Shown here: one piece after another, positions 60,931 to 64,000 of the stretch
Position numbering within the stretch: position 1 is the first letter of the stretch
Layout: every line of letters begins with the position of its first letter
DNA from: DTHT01 sp037444625
GTDB lineage: Bacteria; Acidobacteriota; Terriglobia; Bryobacterales; Bryobacteraceae
Length of the DNA: 64,000 bases
Reading direction: 5' to 3'
Assembly (NCBI GenBank): GCA_037444625.1
Contig: JBBIMA010000005.1
Span: forward strand, 1 to 64,000
Program-made: the position numbers and the translations under genes
Notes under the pieces: model-generated
What the model was told of the DNA's origin: nothing
Seen by the model: only the letters and a program-made list of their open reading frames with translations
Databases searched by the model: none

Positions 60931-62163
60931 GTGAAGGTTCTCGTGCTCAATTGCGGCAGCTCCTCGGTGAAGTTCGCGCTCATCCGGACGGAAGCGGGCG
61001 AGGAACGCACCCTGGCTCGCGGCCTCCTCGAGCCGATCGGCGCCGGCCAGAGCACGATCTCCTGCGAGCTGCCGGGCCGAACCCGACTGAGTTTCGCCGC
61101 CTCGGCGCCGGATCACAACCAGGCCATTCGCCTGGCGCTGGAAGCGCTGCGGGACCGGCGGGTCGGAGCCCTGGAGGACTGGGCGCAGATCCAGGCGGTG
61201 GGTCACCGCATGGTGCACGGCGGGGAGAGCTTCCGGGCGCCGGCCGTGATGGACGAAGCGGTGGTGCGCGCCATTCAGGATTGCGCGCCGCTGGCGCCGC
61301 TGCACAATCCCCACAACCTGAGCGGCTACTTCGCCGCCCGCCGCCTGTTGCCCGCAGCCCTCCACGTCGCGGTTTTCGATACCGCCTTCCACCAGACGCT
61401 GCCCCCCAGAGCCTACACCTACGCTTTGCCCTACGAGCTGTGCGCCCGCCACCGGGTGCGCCGCTACGGCTTTCACGGCACGTCGCACCGCTGGATGGCC
61501 GAACGCTTTGCCCAGCTTCAGGGCCGCCCCGTCGAGGAGTTCCGCCTGATCACCTGCCACCTGGGCAACGGCTGCTCGATGTGCGCCATCGCCGGCGGCC
61601 GCTCCCTGGACACCTCGATGGGCATGACGCCCCTGGAAGGCCTGGTCATGGGCACCCGCTCGGGCGACTTGGACGCGGCCGCCGTGCTGCACCTGATCGA
61701 GTGGGAGCGCTTCAGCGTCCCACGCATGGACGCCCTGCTCAACAAAGAGAGCGGCCTGTACGGCATTTCCGGCCTCTCCAACGACATGCGCACCCTGCTG
61801 GAAGAGGCCGCCCGCGGCCACCCGCGCGCCGCCCTGGCGGTGGAGGTCTTCTGCTACCGCCTCCGCAAGTACATCGGCGCCTACTACGCCGTGCTCAACG
61901 GCGCGGACGCCGTCATCTTCACCGGAGGCATCGGAGAGAATGCGCCCCAGGTGCGCGCGGCCGCCTGCGAGTCGCTGGACGCCCTGGGCATCCGATTGGA
62001 TCCGGCGCGCAACCAGGCCGCCCTGGGCCGCGAGATGGAGATCTCGGCCGAGGACGCCCCCACGCGCGTCTGGGTCATTCCCACCAACGAGGAACTGCTC
62101 ATCGCGCGCGAGACCTTGCGCGCCTTGCGCGCAGCCGAGCATCGGGAGGCGCCATCGCCATGA
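60931..62163 (+). CDS. ackA: Acetate kinase
   Basis: Makes ATP and acetate from acetyl phosphate, or the reverse. The 410-aa protein has NCGSSSVKF, GHRMVHGG, AVFDTAFHQTLP, FHGTSHR, HLGNGCS and GTRSGDLDAA, with NEELLIARE at the end. The GTG start follows GAGGAGG. It is between pta and a Gfo/Idh gene and overlaps the latter as ATGA. Beside the altered Pta partner, its physiological acyl phosphate should be checked. Confidence 0.96.
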   Translation: MKVLVLNCGSSSVKFALIRTEAGEERTLARGLLEPIGAGQSTISCELPGRTRLSFAASAPDHNQAIRLALEALRDRRVGALEDWAQIQAVGHRMVHGGESFRAPAVMDEAVVRAIQDCAPLAPLHNPHNLSGYFAARRLLPAALHVAVFDTAFHQTLPPRAYTYALPYELCARHRVRRYGFHGTSHRWMAERFAQLQGRPVEEFRLITCHLGNGCSMCAIAGGRSLDTSMGMTPLEGLVMGTRSGDLDAAAVLHLIEWERFSVPRMDALLNKESGLYGISGLSNDMRTLLEEAARGHPRAALAVEVFCYRLRKYIGAYYAVLNGADAVIFTGGIGENAPQVRAAACESLDALGIRLDPARNQAALGREMEISAEDAPTRVWVIPTNEELLIARETLRALRAAEHREAPSP

Positions 62164-63230
62164 AAACCTATCGGGTCGCCGTCATCGGACGCACCGGGCG
62201 CGGCGGCTACGGACACCTGCTGGACATGGTCTGGAAGTTCGTCCCCAACGTTCAGATCGTGGCCGTGGCCGACGACAACCCGGAGGGCTTGAAGAAGGCC
62301 GCCGAGCGCCTGGGCGTTCGCGCCGCCTACGCCGACTACCGCGAAATGCTGCGCCGGGAGCGCCCCGACGTGGTCTCGATCGCGCCCCGCTGGGCCGACT
62401 GCCATCTGGAAATGGTTCTGGCGGCGGCCGAAGCGGGCGCCTCGATCTATCTGGAAAAGCCCATGGCGCGCACCCCGGCCGAGTGCGATCGCATGATCGA
62501 GGCCTGCGACCGGGCGCGCGTCAAGCTGGCGGTGGCCCATCAGATGCGCATCGCGCCCATCCTGGATCTGGCCCGGCAGCGGCTGGCCGAGGGCGCCATC
62601 GGGCGGCTCCTCGAGCTGCGCGGCCGCGGCAAGGAGGACCGGCGCTCCGGCGGCGAAGATCTGATGGTGCTGGGTTCGCACGTCTTCGACCTCATGCGCC
62701 AGTTTGCGGGCGATCCGTTGTGGGCGGCCGGCCGCGTCACCGCCCGGGGCGAAGACATCCGGCGGCGCGACGTGCGCGAGGGGTCCGAAGGCCTGGGGCC
62801 CATCGCGGGCGATGCCGTGGTCGGCATGTTCGCCTTCCCCGGCGGCCTGACCGGCTACTTCGCTTCCTGCCCGAGCGACGCCGAGAGCGGTCTGCGCTGG
62901 GGACTGGACCTTTACGGCAGCCGGGGCATCATGACCATCCGCGCCGGCATGGACCCCATCGTCCACATCTGCCGCAGCGAGCGGTGGACCGACGCCCCCT
63001 GGGAGCGCTTGCGCCTGCCGGGCGATCCGCCCCCGCGCGACGATCACCAGGCCAACCGCGCCCTGGTGGCGGATCTGCTGGAAGCCATCGAGCAGGATCG
63101 CGAGCCGCGCTCCAGCGGCCGCCAGGCTCGCTGGACCATCGAGATGGCCATGGCCCTTTACGAATCCCAGCGCACCGGCGGCCGCGTCTACTTCCCGCTG
63201 CGCCGCCGCGACCATCCCCTGTCGGCCTGA
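62160..63230 (+). CDS. Gfo/Idh/MocA family oxidoreductase coupled to ackA
   Basis: A 356-aa cytoplasmic dehydrogenase-type protein: AVIGRTGRGGYGH nucleotide-binding turn, an LEKPMART motif, and VLGSHVFDLMRQFAG in the second domain. The ATG is in a 4-bp overlap with ackA, so it is co-translated with acetate kinase, an unusual linkage for this family. Substrate unknown. It converges on the peptidase gene with a 14-bp gap. Confidence 0.88.
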   Translation: MKTYRVAVIGRTGRGGYGHLLDMVWKFVPNVQIVAVADDNPEGLKKAAERLGVRAAYADYREMLRRERPDVVSIAPRWADCHLEMVLAAAEAGASIYLEKPMARTPAECDRMIEACDRARVKLAVAHQMRIAPILDLARQRLAEGAIGRLLELRGRGKEDRRSGGEDLMVLGSHVFDLMRQFAGDPLWAAGRVTARGEDIRRRDVREGSEGLGPIAGDAVVGMFAFPGGLTGYFASCPSDAESGLRWGLDLYGSRGIMTIRAGMDPIVHICRSERWTDAPWERLRLPGDPPPRDDHQANRALVADLLEAIEQDREPRSSGRQARWTIEMAMALYESQRTGGRVYFPLRRRDHPLSA

Positions 63231-63244
63231 GCCGCCCGGGGCCT

Positions 63245-64000
63245 TCAGCGGCCGCCGGTGTGCCGCCACAGAAAGGCCAGCTCGTCAGCCAGATCCGCCA
63301 CCCGCTGGGAGACCGGCAGGCCCGCCGAGTGTCCCGCCCGCACGTCATAGCGCAGCAAGACCGGGCGGTCTCCCCCGTTGGCCGCCTGAAGCCGCGCCGC
63401 CATCTTGCGGGCGTGCAGCGGGGCCACGCGCGTGTCGGCGTCTCCGGTAACCAGCAACACCGCGGGATAGTTCACGCCTTCCCGCACCCGGTGATAGGGT
63501 GAGTAGGCGTACAGCCAGCGGAATTGCTCGGGGTCCTCGGCCGAACCGTACTCGGAAACCCAGTAGCGCGCCACCAGGAAGCGGTGGTAGCGCAGCATGT
63601 CCAGCAGCGGATACCGGCAGACCACGGCGGCGAACAGCTCCGGCCGCTGGGTCATGGCCGCCCCCACCAGCAGTCCCCCGTTGGATGTGCCGTAAATCGC
63701 CAGCCGGGAGGAGTCCGTGTAGCCGCGAGCGATCAGCCACTCGGCGGCGGCCAGAAAATCGTCGAAGACGTTCTGTTTGTTGGCCAGCATGCCCGCCCGG
63801 TGCCAGGCTTCCCCGAACTCCGCCCCGCCCCGCAGATTGGCCAGGGCGAAGATGCCTCCCCGCTCGACCCAGGCCGCGGCCATTTCCGAAAAGGCGGGCG
63901 TCAGGTTGACGTTGAAGCCGCCGTAGCCGGTGAGCAGCGCGGGCCGCGGGCCGCGCTGCCCGGACCCCCGTTGCTCCAACAGGAACATCGGGATCTTCGT
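63245..64000 (-). CDS. Prolyl oligopeptidase (S9) family, C-terminal part (runs off right edge)
   Basis: The last 251 residues of a serine peptidase of the prolyl oligopeptidase family, ending in the alpha/beta-hydrolase domain. The triad is visible: Ser in YGTSNGG, Asp in TGDADTRV, His in VRAGHSAG. ANLRGGAEFGEAWH and NVFDDFLAAAEWL are typical of the family. The beta-propeller half lies beyond the window. It probably degrades short proline-containing peptides. Confidence 0.94.
   Translation of the reverse strand, partial: TKIPMFLLEQRGSGQRGPRPALLTGYGGFNVNLTPAFSEMAAAWVERGGIFALANLRGGAEFGEAWHRAGMLANKQNVFDDFLAAAEWLIARGYTDSSRLAIYGTSNGGLLVGAAMTQRPELFAAVVCRYPLLDMLRYHRFLVARYWVSEYGSAEDPEQFRWLYAYSPYHRVREGVNYPAVLLVTGDADTRVAPLHARKMAARLQAANGGDRPVLLRYDVRAGHSAGLPVSQRVADLADELAFLWRHTGGR

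Overview
This 64 kb window is very GC-rich bacterial chromosome, packed with genes on both strands. It contains no rRNA, tRNA, insertion sequence, prophage or CRISPR array that I can see. The gene content suggests Acidobacteriota, probably a Bryobacterales/Solibacter-like lineage. The clues are an Oar-type TonB receptor with a carboxypeptidase-regulatory-like N-terminus, five Gfo/Idh/MocA dehydrogenases (two with Tat-like leaders), a Tat-type DUF362 protein, DUF507, a sulfatase, a neutral-ceramidase-like protein and many TPR/secreted proteins. This placement is inferred from content only.

Layout. 1-2.4 kb: rimP-nusA-infB (minus), with a terminator-like hairpin in its leader. 2.5-9.6 kb: Gfo/Idh oxidoreductase, MFS transporter, acetyl-CoA synthetase, UPF0104 membrane protein and ceramidase-like hydrolase. 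9.6-15.1 kb: a sugar region in which a tightly coupled DegT aminotransferase-Gfo/Idh-NagB-like operon is flanked by two more Gfo/Idh genes. 15.2-16.4 kb: a SAM-II riboswitch plus intrinsic terminator ahead of a small unknown gene, then a leaderless DinB gene. 16.4-21.9 kb: a sugar isomerase, then a five-gene operon (TonB receptor, ECF S component, methyltransferase, EcfT, EcfA) with an 11-bp-arm palindrome over its promoter; this is the best candidate for an undescribed system. 22-30 kb: purple-acid-phosphatase-like protein, RNase III, TPR proteins, DUF302/UspA and cmk-lysC. 30-38.6 kb: secreted protein, MFS exporter, TPR plus polytopic membrane protein, ribokinase-DUF507 and an NtrB/NtrC pair. 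38.6-48.4 kb: DUF362, hybrid histidine kinase, large TonB receptor, sulfatase and DHH phosphoesterase. 48.4-52.6 kb: ftsY-ribD-ribE and a polysaccharide co-polymerase-like protein. 52.8-64 kb: double metallo-beta-lactamase protein, a second NtrB/NtrC pair, peptidoglycan-binding/aspzincin protein, RsbU-like phosphatase, pta-ackA-Gfo/Idh and a partial prolyl oligopeptidase.

How the parts fit together. The metabolic theme is a carbohydrate-scavenging heterotroph: oxidoreductases and isomerases for unusual sugars, a sulfatase, ribokinase, and acetate handling by both Acs and Pta-AckA. Outer-membrane uptake is by TonB receptors, and signalling is by two NtrC-type systems plus an orphan hybrid kinase. 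Operons are very compact, with many ATGA/GTGA 4-bp overlaps. A recurring feature is a TANNNT-like -10 box only 6-10 nt before the start codon and no Shine-Dalgarno at many first-in-transcript genes, which predicts leaderless mRNAs. Internal operon genes and some others carry clear Shine-Dalgarno sites instead.
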